Part shown: piece by piece, positions 33,911 to 41,427 of the stretch
Position numbering within the stretch: the first letter of the stretch is position 1
Layout of the letters: every line of letters begins with the position of its first letter
Source: Halobacterium bonnevillei
GTDB lineage: Archaea > Halobacteriota > Halobacteria > Halobacteriales > Halobacteriaceae
Assembly (NCBI RefSeq): GCF_009831555.1
Contig: NZ_WUUU01000010.1
Span: 1-41,444, forward strand
Length of the DNA: 41,444 nt
Reading direction: 5' to 3'
The notes under the pieces: model-generated
The model's input: the letters and a program-made list of their open reading frames with translations, nothing else
Told to the model about the DNA's origin: nothing
The model's database searches: none
Position numbers and translations under genes: made by a program

Positions 33911-34081
33911 ATGACTCTACATACTTCGCCACCAGGCAGCCGGCCACGACAGACGACCCGGAACGGACACCCCCCCGGCGGCCACACCGGTCGTCGGCGA
34001 CCCGACTCCAGCGTCCCCACGCACACCGACACTGTCGGACGACGCTCACTGACCGCGGGAGGCACGGCATGTGTGGAATAA
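33911..34081 (+). CDS. Candidate 56-residue leader ORF of glmS
   Basis: This ORF begins at the first ATG past the promoter region and ends 13 nt inside glmS (TAA 34079-34081). It is Arg/Thr/Pro/Gly-rich and lacks hydrophobic segments. The leader overlap could make glmS translation depend on termination of this ORF, a plausible control point for an amino-sugar synthase. It may also be chance. Confidence 0.3.
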   Translation: MTLHTSPPGSRPRQTTRNGHPPGGHTGRRRPDSSVPTHTDTVGRRSLTAGGTACVE

Positions 34082-35889
34082 CGGCGTGCGCGGGACCAGC
34101 CCGCGAGAACGTCGTCGACACACTCCTCGACGACCTCCGCAACCTCGAGTACCGCGGCTACGACTCGAGCGGCATCGCCACGCCCGGTGAGGACACCGTC
34201 TCCGTGGTGAAACGCGAGGGAGAAATCGAGGAGCTCGCGAAGACACTCGACGTCGTCAAACCCTCGGGGTCGGTCGGCATCGGCCACACCAGGTGGAGTA
34301 CCCACGGCGCACCGTCCGACGCCAACGCACACCCCCACACGGACTGCGACGACCGCGTCGCAGTCGTCCACAACGGCATCATCGAGAACTACACCGCGCT
34401 CCGCGAGGAACTCACCGAGCGCGGCCACACGTTCACGAGCGATACCGACACGGAAGTCGTCCCGCACCTCGTCAGCGAGCACCTCGCGGACGGCCGCTCG
34501 GTCGAGACCGCGTTCCGCGCGGCACTCGACCGCCTCGACGGACGATTCGCCGTCGCGATGGTCGTCGCCGGGTCGGACGCCATCTACGCGGCCCGCAACG
34601 GGTCGCCGCTCGTCGTCGGCGTCGACGACGGCCGGCGGTTCGTCGCCAGCGACGTCCCGTCGTTCCTCGAACACACCGCCGACGTCATCTTCCTCGAAGA
34701 CGGCGACGTCGTCCGCATCACAGCCGACGACCACGAGGTCACCGCCATCGACGGCAGTTCGGTCGACCGGAGCGTGACCGCCGTCGACTGGCAGCCCGAG
34801 GACGCAGAACGCCACGGCTTCGACCACTACATGCTCAAGGAAATCCACGAGCAGCCGGCAGCGCTGGAGCGCGCAATCCGGGGCCGCGTCACCCCGGACG
34901 GCGACGTCGACCTGGAGGCGTTCCCGCCGGGCTGCTTCTCTGACGTCGACGACGTCCAGATTGTCGCGTGCGGGACGTCCTATCACGCTGCGCTGTACGC
35001 CAGACAGCTGCTCGCCGAGCGCGGCGTTCCGACGCAGGTGTTCAGCGCGGGCGAGTACGCGACGACGCCGGCGCCGGTCTCCGAGCACACGCTCGTGATT
35101 GCCGTCACCCAGAGCGGTGAGACGGCGGACACGCTGGCCTCGATTCGGCTCGCCAGCGAGCGCGGCGCTCGCACGCTCGCCGTGACGAACGTCGTCGGGT
35201 CGACGGCCGCGAGGGTCTGCGACGACGCGGTGTTCATCCGTGCCGGCCCCGAAATCGGTGTGGCCGCGACCAAGACGTTCTCCTCGCAGGTCGCGGTCCT
35301 GACGCTGCTCCGGGAGCGCCTCGCGGAGGACATCACCGGCCAGCGGGGCGCGGACCGCGAGCGCGTGCTTCGCGCCCTGGAGCGACTGCCCGGCGACGTC
35401 CAGCAGGTTCTCGACCAGTCGTCGGTGGAGTCCCTGGCGGCGCGATACCGCGACAGGGACGGCCACTTCTTCATCGGCCGCGGCGTGGCCTTCCCCGTCG
35501 CCCTCGAGGGGGCGTTGAAGTTCAAGGAGATCACGTACGAGCACGCCGAGGGGTTCGCAGCCGGCGAACTCAAGCACGGCCCGCTCGCGCTGGTCACGCC
35601 CGACACGCCGGTGTTCGCGGTGTTCGCGGGCCAGTACGACGACAAGACGCTGAACAACGTCGAGGAGGTCGTCAGCCGGGGGGCGCCGGTCGTCGGCGTC
35701 GGTAGCGAGGAGTCGACGGACGTGGCGGCGACCGTCGACGAGTTTCTCCCCATCCCGGACACCCATCCCGTGGCCGCTGGCGTGCTCGCGAACGTCCAGT
35801 TACAGCTGGTGTCCTACCACGTCGCCGACCTGCTCGGGCGATCCATCGACAAACCACGCAACCTCGCGAAAAGTGTGACCGTAGAGTGA
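34069..35889 (+). CDS. glmS: Glutamine--fructose-6-phosphate aminotransferase (isomerizing)
   Basis: The 606-residue enzyme makes glucosamine-6-phosphate from fructose-6-phosphate and glutamine, the first step to UDP-GlcNAc. The start is fixed by the N-terminal nucleophile Cys2 (MCGITACAG). The glutaminase domain covers about residues 2-215, with EYRGYDSSGIA, GHTRWSTHG and HNGIIENY. Two SIS sugar-isomerase domains follow, with ACGTSYHAALYARQL, QSGETADTLASIR, GPEIGVAATKTF and GAEHGPLAL-type segments, ending in the conserved PRNLAKSVTVE. It is not in an operon with the other sugar genes but shares their promoter type, and would feed the acetamido-uronate pathway at 2.3-6.4 kb. Confidence 0.98.
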   Translation: MCGITACAGPARENVVDTLLDDLRNLEYRGYDSSGIATPGEDTVSVVKREGEIEELAKTLDVVKPSGSVGIGHTRWSTHGAPSDANAHPHTDCDDRVAVVHNGIIENYTALREELTERGHTFTSDTDTEVVPHLVSEHLADGRSVETAFRAALDRLDGRFAVAMVVAGSDAIYAARNGSPLVVGVDDGRRFVASDVPSFLEHTADVIFLEDGDVVRITADDHEVTAIDGSSVDRSVTAVDWQPEDAERHGFDHYMLKEIHEQPAALERAIRGRVTPDGDVDLEAFPPGCFSDVDDVQIVACGTSYHAALYARQLLAERGVPTQVFSAGEYATTPAPVSEHTLVIAVTQSGETADTLASIRLASERGARTLAVTNVVGSTAARVCDDAVFIRAGPEIGVAATKTFSSQVAVLTLLRERLAEDITGQRGADRERVLRALERLPGDVQQVLDQSSVESLAARYRDRDGHFFIGRGVAFPVALEGALKFKEITYEHAEGFAAGELKHGPLALVTPDTPVFAVFAGQYDDKTLNNVEEVVSRGAPVVGVGSEESTDVAATVDEFLPIPDTHPVAAGVLANVQLQLVSYHVADLLGRSIDKPRNLAKSVTVE

Positions 35890-35955
35890 CCGTTCCAGTA
35901 CGACGCCAGCAGACGAACTGCTCGCTCTATCCCGCGCGATCCGGGGGCAGTAGCG

Positions 35956-35974
35956 CCGCCCGGAATTCGGGCGG
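35956..35974 (+). terminator. Hairpin after glmS
   Basis: Inverted repeat ccgcccg / cgggcgg with a 5-nt loop lies 67 nt after the glmS stop and 34 nt before the next gene. No T-run follows, so it could be a terminator or an operator for the 36008 gene. Confidence 0.35.
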
Positions 35975-36007
35975 TCGCCGGGTGCCGACAACCCACGGCA
36001 ACAACAG

Positions 36008-36517
36008 ATGTCTCAACAAGACTCCCTGACGCAGGACACGGTCTACGACCTGCTGAGCAACGCTCGCCGACGGTTCGTGCTCTCGTTCCTTCGGGGCCGC
36101 GACGAGCCGATCGAGCTCAGTGAGCTCTCCAAGCGGGTCGCCGCGTGGGAGAACGAGACGGACGTCGACGACCTCACGGACCAGCAAGTGAAGCGCGTCT
36201 ACGTGTCGCTGTACCAGACACACATCCCGAAGCTCGCCGATTCGGGGCTCGTCGACTACGACAAGGACACCGGCGAGGTATCGCTGACGTCGAACATCGA
36301 GGAGCTCGACACGTACCTCCCGGAGGGCGACCAGCGAGAGATTCCGTGGCAGTACGTGTACGCGGCCGTCGCCGTCGCGGGACTCGCCGCGTACGTCGCG
36401 ATGGCTCTCTTCCCGGCGGCGTTCGACGCGATATCGATGACTGCGGTGAACGTCGTCATCATCGCGGCCTTCGGCGTCGTCGCGGCAGTCCACTACTGGA
36501 TGCGGTCGAGGCGGTGA
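36008..36517 (+). CDS. DUF7344-type winged-helix membrane protein (second)
   Basis: The 169-residue product has a winged-helix domain (VYDLLSNARRRFVLSFLRG, IELSELSKRVAAWEN, QVKRVYVSLYQTHIPKLADSGLVDYD) and two C-terminal transmembrane helices, about residues 117-162. Its domain is clearly similar to that of the 32666-33271 protein, which lies on the other side of glmS. It is probably a membrane-tethered transcription regulator. It is followed by a short ORF and a winged-helix gene, so these may form one regulatory operon. Target genes are not known. Confidence 0.83.
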   Translation: MSQQDSLTQDTVYDLLSNARRRFVLSFLRGRDEPIELSELSKRVAAWENETDVDDLTDQQVKRVYVSLYQTHIPKLADSGLVDYDKDTGEVSLTSNIEELDTYLPEGDQREIPWQYVYAAVAVAGLAAYVAMALFPAAFDAISMTAVNVVIIAAFGVVAAVHYWMRSRR

Positions 36518-36521
36518 TACC

Positions 36522-36599
36522 ATGCAAGACAGGACGACACGCGGACGCGCGACGACTGGTCCCGAGACAGCGGCGGGTGCCGGGGGGTGGCGGTCGTGA
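36522..36599 (+). CDS. Candidate 25-residue bridging ORF
   Basis: This ORF begins 4 nt after the DUF7344 stop and its TGA overlaps the next GTG (GTGA). The peptide is Arg/Thr/Gly/Ala-rich. It fills the gap between two genes exactly, as in other junctions here, but may be chance. Confidence 0.25.
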   Translation: MQDRTTRGRATTGPETAAGAGGWRS

Positions 36600-36874
36600 C
36601 GGAGGACTGGGACGTCGTCGGGTACGTCATCAGCTCTGACCACCGGACGGTCGTCCTCGGTCGGCTCGCCGAGGGGCCGGCGACGCCGACCCAGATCGCG
36701 TCTGACGTCGACCTCGCGGCCACGCACGTCTCGCGGGCGCTGAACTCGCTGCGCGACCGCGACCTCGTGGAACTTCTCGTGCCGGAGGAGCGCCGGAAGG
36801 GACGCGTGTACGGCATCACGTCGAAGGGAGCGGAGACGTGGGACCTCATACAGGCGAAGGACCTCGCCGAGTGA
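36596..36874 (+). CDS. Winged-helix transcription regulator (MarR/ArsR-like)
   Basis: The GTG at 36596 gives 92 residues (TEDWDVVGYVISSDH); a GTG at 36587 is possible. The DNA-binding fold is visible in PTQIASDVDLAATHVSRALNSLRDRDLVELLVPE and the wing KGRVYGITSKG. It is short, with no ligand-binding domain, like many haloarchaeal regulators. It is probably co-transcribed with the DUF7344 gene 79 nt upstream. No operator or target can be named from this sequence. Confidence 0.85.
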   Translation: MTEDWDVVGYVISSDHRTVVLGRLAEGPATPTQIASDVDLAATHVSRALNSLRDRDLVELLVPEERRKGRVYGITSKGAETWDLIQAKDLAE

Positions 36875-37028
36875 GAAAAGCGGAGAACGGGGATGGGGTG
36901 GGGGGTGGGCTGTTCCGGGTCCGAACGGGGCTGGGGAGCAGACGACCGCGCGTTCTGCGCGGGCCGTGGTTCGGCTCCCCAATGGGGGAGAGGCGCCGTT
37001 GCCCCTTTGTTAACTGGAACGTATTCGG

Positions 37029-37397
37029 TCACGCGGAGACCAGCAGTGCGACGTTCGCCGCCGCGACCGAGAGGTGGACCGCGGACCCCAGTCCGTACCC
37101 CGTCAGTCTGACCGCCTTCGGCCCCCAGGGCGGCGTCCGGTCCGTCGCCTCGACCGCCGCAGCGCCGGCTTCAGTCACGACGGTAATACAAACGACGGCG
37201 GCGACGCCGAGCGCGAGCACTGCGACCGGAACGCCGACGGCCTGCGTCGCTCCGGCGACGAGGGGGTTGACCTCCCGAACACCGGGGACTGTCCACAGCC
37301 CGACCAGCGTCGTGGCAACGTCCGCGCTCTTCGTGGCGGCGAGCACACCGACGAGCGACCACTCGACGTCGCGGGCCGTCAGGCGTGCGCACTCCAT
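37029..37397 (-). CDS. Small polytopic membrane protein, DUF5658-like
   Basis: The 122-residue product has three or four hydrophobic segments and the motif SADVATTLVGLWTVPGVREVNPLV, which matches the D-x(2)-T-T...E-x-NP pattern of DUF5658-type membrane proteins. The ATG is 27 nt after an ATAACAA element. It is divergent from the 37517 small ORF and has no evident link to the glycan genes. Function unknown. Confidence 0.75.
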   Translation of the reverse strand: MECARLTARDVEWSLVGVLAATKSADVATTLVGLWTVPGVREVNPLVAGATQAVGVPVAVLALGVAAVVCITVVTEAGAAAVEATDRTPPWGPKAVRLTGYGLGSAVHLSVAAANVALLVSA

Positions 37398-37424
37398 CGA
37401 ACTGTCGTCCGTCCGTCGAAGAGT

Positions 37425-37431
37425 TTGTTAT
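37425..37431 (-). promoter_or_regulatory. ATAACAA promoter element of the 37397 gene
   Basis: Minus-strand ATAACAA ends 27 nt before the ATG at 37397. Confidence 0.6.
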
Positions 37432-37480
37432 GCGTCCGGTGGTTGGACGGCCGAAGAGCGACGACACCGGAACCGACTGC

Positions 37481-37487
37481 ATAACGA
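37481..37487 (+). promoter_or_regulatory. ATAACGA promoter element of the 37517 small ORF
   Basis: A one-base variant of the recurring element, 29 nt before the ATG at 37517 and divergent from the element at 37425. Confidence 0.5.
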
Positions 37488-37516
37488 AGCGCTGCAACTC
37501 GTAGTGTCGAACTGTG

Positions 37517-37624
37517 ATGCGAAGCAAGCTACTCGCGGCCGTCGTCTTCGCGACGGCGGCGCTGGCTGCACTGGCTATCGAACGAACTACTCGGCCGAAC
37601 CTCGTGGACGAGTACGCCGACTGA
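37517..37624 (+). CDS. 35-residue single-TM small protein
   Basis: This short gene encodes a basic N-terminus (MRSK), one hydrophobic helix (about residues 5-20, LLAAVVFATAALAALAI) and a polar tail ending NLVDEYAD. A promoter-like element lies at the same distance as for the leaderless genes, which makes it more credible than a random ORF. It could be a small membrane or signal-like peptide. No family is recognised. Confidence 0.55.
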   Translation: MRSKLLAAVVFATAALAALAIERTTRPNLVDEYAD

Positions 37625-37898
37625 TCGCGCCCGGCACTCGCGCGAATTCCACCGCTGTTTTCACTTACGGCGCTCACCGAACACTACGACTCAGCCAGTG
37701 AGGGCGGCCGCTTCGCGCGGATATTTGATTGCAGTGCTTCGCGAACCGTGGGTTCGACCGCAGCGTCTCCGGATCGGTGGCACTGCACTGGGGAGGCGTC
37801 CTGTGTCGGGGCGCGATTCGTCGCGTGAACGTTTAATGCAATGCTTATCGGGATTACGAGCGCCATTACTTTGCTGACCCCGTGCAAGAAAATCAGTG

Positions 37899-38021
37899 AT
37901 GGCACATCGTATCACCGAGGCTGACCAGCGGCGGATGACCGAGTTCGCGAACACACCGAAGTACCGGCGCGGCCCCCACCTGCTCGAACCGGAGGATACT
38001 GCCGACGCGGACGGCGATTGA
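37899..38021 (+). CDS. 40-residue hydrophilic small protein
   Basis: The ATG at 37899 opens MAHRITEADQRRMTEFANTP, then KYRRGPHLLEPEDTADADGD. It has a helical, charged N-terminus and an acidic tail typical of halophilic proteins. An A/T-rich element (cattac) lies about 29 nt upstream and a hairpin follows 30 nt downstream, so it looks like a self-contained unit. No known family is recognised. Confidence 0.5.
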   Translation: MAHRITEADQRRMTEFANTPKYRRGPHLLEPEDTADADGD

Positions 38022-38385
38022 TCGCAGACGATACCCCCTGCCAAACTCGCGCGGGTTCCGGGGTGGACCCGCGTCCGTTCGCTCTTTTCGGAACGTACGG
38101 TCAGCTTATCATCGCAGAATCGCGTTCTCGTTCAGTTCCGACGCGCGCGGCGTTCAGTCTGCTCAGGCGACGCTCCGTGTGGTATTAGGCACCTCTTCCG
38201 CGACAGAACGAGCTTCTTTACCGGACGCGGCGGCGGGAGCACCGCGACGTTATTGGTCGAGTTACAGACAGTATCGCGATGGGAAATCGTCTCGATTCGG
38301 CGGCGTTGGCGTCTGCTCCGGAGCACACCGACCGGAGACGTCGAGAACGTACTGACACAACTGGCGTCGGCAAGCGGACCGAGCG
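38022..38385. other. Non-coding region
   Basis: Apart from the hairpin at 38050-38073 I see no gene here. A plus-strand open frame beginning at 38279 runs antisense into the CBS gene and looks spurious. Confidence 0.5.
38050..38073 (+). terminator. Hairpin terminator candidate
   Basis: A stem of about 7 bp (cgcgggt / acccgcg) with a 10-nt loop lies about 30 nt after the small ORF stop. A short T run (ctcttttc) follows from about 38080, which supports a terminator. Confidence 0.45.
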
Positions 38386-38790
38386 CTACGCGGGACTCGG
38401 CGTCTGGACGGTCGAGATGTACGACGCGAGGTCTTTCGTGGTGATGATGCCGATGACGTTCTCGTCCTCGTCGACGACCGGCATGTGGTGGAAGCCGTGT
38501 TCGAGCATCGCGTCGGCAACGTCGCGGATCGAATCCTGGGCCTGCGTGGTCTCGACGTCCGTCGTCATGTAGCGCTCGACGGTCGTCCGGGCTTTCGGCT
38601 TGCTCTTCGCGACGATCGTCACGAAGTCGGTGTTCGTGAGGATGCCCTCGAGGTGGCCGTCGTCGTTCACCACGACGACAGAGCCGATTTCGTTGTCGAT
38701 CATTACCTGGGCGGCGTCCTCGACGAACGTGTCCGGCGTGACCGTGTGGAGGCTGTCCGACATCAACTGGCCGACGAAAATATCGTCCAT
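38386..38790 (-). CDS. Two-CBS-domain protein
   Basis: The ATG at 38790 (MDDIFVGQLM) gives 134 residues that form two CBS domains: SDSLHTVTPDTFVEDAAQVMIDNEIGSVVVV with a GHLEGILTNTDF turn, then MTTDVETTQAQDSIRDVADAMLEHGFHHMPVVDEDENVIGIITTKDL. CBS pairs bind adenine nucleotides and often act as energy or metabolite sensors. A longer frame from 38859 reads through the likely promoter, whose minus-strand cttaac element (near 38814-38820) lies about 25 nt before this ATG. The partner is not evident. Confidence 0.9.
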   Translation of the reverse strand: MDDIFVGQLMSDSLHTVTPDTFVEDAAQVMIDNEIGSVVVVNDDGHLEGILTNTDFVTIVAKSKPKARTTVERYMTTDVETTQAQDSIRDVADAMLEHGFHHMPVVDEDENVIGIITTKDLASYISTVQTPSPA

Positions 38791-38949
38791 AGATACACTG
38801 CTATTCCCCGAGGTGTTAAGCGTTGTCCGACGCGGTTGGCGGGCGGCGATGGGACCCACGTCGACGATACGTCTCGCAGCGCGGACTTTTATGGGGCTCC
38901 CGGGAATCTTCGGCCGGCCGCGACCTGCCGTTGCAGGCTTCGGTGCTCG

Positions 38950-40053
38950 TCAGGCGACCGACGCGCTTCCGCCCGTCGCGCGCACGACGCTGCCGAGCAA
39001 CAGCACGACGCTCGCGGCGAAGAACACGCCGCCGACGGGAGACGTCGGGTCGAGGAACGCCCAGTACGCGGGCGTCGCGGCCGCGCCGAACAGCACGGAC
39101 AGCACGCCGTAGAACGCGGGGGCACAGCAACAGCACGCCGTCGCGCCCGACGTCGCCGCCATCCCGAGCGCGGACGTCCGGCCGCCGCTGGCGCTCTCGG
39201 CGCGCGCCTGCTGGACGAGCACGCCGACGTTGGTCGCGACAAGCGACCCGAGCAACGCCAGCAACGCGAGCGTGCCGAGGGAGACGAACCCCGCCATCGG
39301 GACGGACGGGAAGACGAACTCCACGGCCGGCCACGCGACCAGCGGGTCCGCAACCGGGAGGAAGACGACGGTCGTGTCGGTCGGCGCACCGATTCCGGAG
39401 TCCGGATTGAACGTCACCGTGCCCGCGGAGAACGCGAAGAAGACGGCGAACAGGACACCTGCGAGGCCGCCAGCCGTCAGTGGCCGTCGGTCCCTGCGGA
39501 GGCTCTGGACGACCCCCCAGGCGTCGCGCTTCAGAATGTACGCGACGGCGAACAGGACGGCGGCGACGAGCGCGTACCCCGCGGGATGGTAGGTGCCGCC
39601 GTTCGGCATGATGACGGGGTAGACCACCCAGGCGGCCAGCAGGATGCCGAGCCCGGCGTACCGGGGCCGGTTCGGCCAGCGCAGTCGACCGGCGACGAGA
39701 CTCCCGACAGCCATCGCCGCGCCGACTACGAGGCTCAGCGTCGGGTAGACGTCCCGAATCTGCGGCCCGGTCTCGGCGACGACCTGCAACTCGACGAGGC
39801 CGACGAGGCCAAACGCGCCGACGAGGGCGGCGAGCAGACCGACCGGGGCAGCGACCGGTCCCGCGAGGCGTCTGCGGCGATACGCTGTGAGTGCGCCAAC
39901 GGCGCTCGCGAGGCCGAGGACAGCGAGGACGAACAACAGCCAGTGTGGGGTGCCAGCGTGTGTCGTCCCGGTGTGGGCGGCCACCGACCCGGAGACGGCG
40001 CCGAGTGCGACGGCCGCACCGAGCGCTCGGGAGGCCGCTCGAAGGGGTGCCAT
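38950..40053 (-). CDS. Polytopic membrane protein with a Cys cluster
   Basis: The 367-residue product has about ten hydrophobic segments, an N-terminal HTGTTHAGTPHW segment with histidines, and a late motif TSGATACCCCAPAFYGVL with four consecutive cysteines. Cys/His-rich membrane proteins of this kind occur in haloarchaea next to redox or metal-related genes. It is divergent from a Dyp-peroxidase-like Tat lipoprotein, suggesting a shared metal or heme process, but I have no direct evidence of function. The Cys cluster may bind metal. Confidence 0.8.
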   Translation of the reverse strand: MAPLRAASRALGAAVALGAVSGSVAAHTGTTHAGTPHWLLFVLAVLGLASAVGALTAYRRRRLAGPVAAPVGLLAALVGAFGLVGLVELQVVAETGPQIRDVYPTLSLVVGAAMAVGSLVAGRLRWPNRPRYAGLGILLAAWVVYPVIMPNGGTYHPAGYALVAAVLFAVAYILKRDAWGVVQSLRRDRRPLTAGGLAGVLFAVFFAFSAGTVTFNPDSGIGAPTDTTVVFLPVADPLVAWPAVEFVFPSVPMAGFVSLGTLALLALLGSLVATNVGVLVQQARAESASGGRTSALGMAATSGATACCCCAPAFYGVLSVLFGAAATPAYWAFLDPTSPVGGVFFAASVVLLLGSVVRATGGSASVA

Positions 40054-40155
40054 TGGTGGGAGTTACGCCTCGGTGCTCTTTCGGGTTCTGGTTCACCCCT
40101 CGAATTCGACGGGCGCACCAGAACGGCTTTTCGCGTGAGCCCGTAAGTTCCGGGC

Positions 40156-41427
40156 ATGCATCGCGAGAACCGCGGCGTCAGTCGCCGCGCCTTCCTCCAG
40201 TCCGCCGTCGCCATCGGGGGCGCGAGCGCGCTCGCTGCCTGCATGGACCGCGAGGACGTGTCCGTGCCGGCCGGGGTCGAGGACCCCGGGTCGCTGCCGT
40301 CCCGCCAGCACGCGTGGAACGAGCATCTCGACAGGGACGACGCCGGGAACGCGCTGCCGCCGCGCCACCACGCGCTCCTCCACCTGGAGTACGACGGCCT
40401 GCCCACGGACGCCGACCGCGAAACGGTGACGTCGGCGCTCCGGACGCTCGAACGCGCCTACGAGTGGTCCAGCGACGGGCTGCTGTTCACTGTCGGGTAC
40501 TCGCCGGCGTACTTCGAGCGCTTCGACGCCGACCTGCCGGACGCCGTGGACCTCCCGGAGCCCCGACCGCTGTCGGACTTCGAGGACCCCGTTCTCGATG
40601 ACCCGGACGCCATCGTTCACCTCGCCAGCAACCACGCTTCGGTGGTTCTGGAAGCCGAGGAAGCCCTGCGGGGGAACCGCGACGCGGCCAACGACGTCGC
40701 CGTGGACGACGCGCTCACGGACGTGTTCTCGGTCGCCGAACGCCGCAGCGGCTTCGTCGGTGAGGGGCTGCCCGCCGACAACCAGGACACCGGCGGCGTC
40801 CCGGATTCGGAGCCAGTCCCCGAGGACGCCCCGCTGTACATGGGTTTCAAGTCCGACTTCGAGAAGAGCCAGGCCAGCGAGGACCGCGTCACCATCCAGT
40901 CGGGCGCCTTCGCGGACGGCGCGACCCAGCACGTCTCACACATCGACTTGAACCTCCAGCAGTGGTACGAGCAGGACGACCGGGACTCCCGGGTCGCGCA
41001 GATGTTCTGCCCGGCGCACGCGGACAGCGGCGCCGTGGAGAGGACCGGTGAGAACCTCGGCGACAGCCCGAGGCTCGAGGACTGCGGCGACCCCGCGGAG
41101 ACCGCCAGCGAGCGCGGCGTCGTCGGGCACGCGCAGAAACTCGAGGGGACGCGCGAGGACGGCGAGCCACTGCTGCTCCGCCGGGACTTCGACTCCACGG
41201 ACGGTGGGAACGCGGGCGTCCACTTCCTCGCGCTCCAGCGGGAGATCTCGGACTTCGAGCGCGTCCGCGAGGCGATGAACGGCGACGACGTCAGCGACTC
41301 GACGCCCGTCGGGCGCCGCCAGAACAACGGCATCCGCCAGTACCTCTCGGTCACCCACCGCGGCAACTACCTGCTCCCGCCGCGCCAGCGTCGGGCGCTT
41401 CCGACGCCGGAGGGCGCCGATGCCTGA
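40156..41427 (+). CDS. Tat-exported Dyp-type-peroxidase-like lipoprotein
   Basis: The 423-residue product has a Tat signal (SRRAFLQSAVAIGGASALAAC) whose lipobox ends at Cys29. A two-ferredoxin-like-fold organisation of the Dyp/EfeB family is suggested by LLHLEYDG and LFTVGYSPAYFERF in the first half and LLLRRDF, then NAGVHFLALQREISDFERVREAM, in the second. The usual GxxDG motif of catalytic members is degenerate here, reading SGFVGEGLPA, so peroxidase activity is uncertain. It resembles haloarchaeal Tat proteins grouped as DUF7405. It may bind heme outside the membrane. Confidence 0.8.
   Translation: MHRENRGVSRRAFLQSAVAIGGASALAACMDREDVSVPAGVEDPGSLPSRQHAWNEHLDRDDAGNALPPRHHALLHLEYDGLPTDADRETVTSALRTLERAYEWSSDGLLFTVGYSPAYFERFDADLPDAVDLPEPRPLSDFEDPVLDDPDAIVHLASNHASVVLEAEEALRGNRDAANDVAVDDALTDVFSVAERRSGFVGEGLPADNQDTGGVPDSEPVPEDAPLYMGFKSDFEKSQASEDRVTIQSGAFADGATQHVSHIDLNLQQWYEQDDRDSRVAQMFCPAHADSGAVERTGENLGDSPRLEDCGDPAETASERGVVGHAQKLEGTREDGEPLLLRRDFDSTDGGNAGVHFLALQREISDFERVREAMNGDDVSDSTPVGRRQNNGIRQYLSVTHRGNYLLPPRQRRALPTPEGADA

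Noticed and set aside
33724-35766. 680-codon minus-strand open frame
   Set aside because: It is antisense to glmS, whose coding evidence is decisive.
37007-37013. TTAACAA on the minus strand, resembling the promoter element
   Set aside because: No minus-strand start lies at the right distance and the neighbouring genes are convergent, so it is probably chance.
38279-38572. 97-codon plus-strand ORF
   Set aside because: It runs antisense into the CBS gene and is low-complexity.
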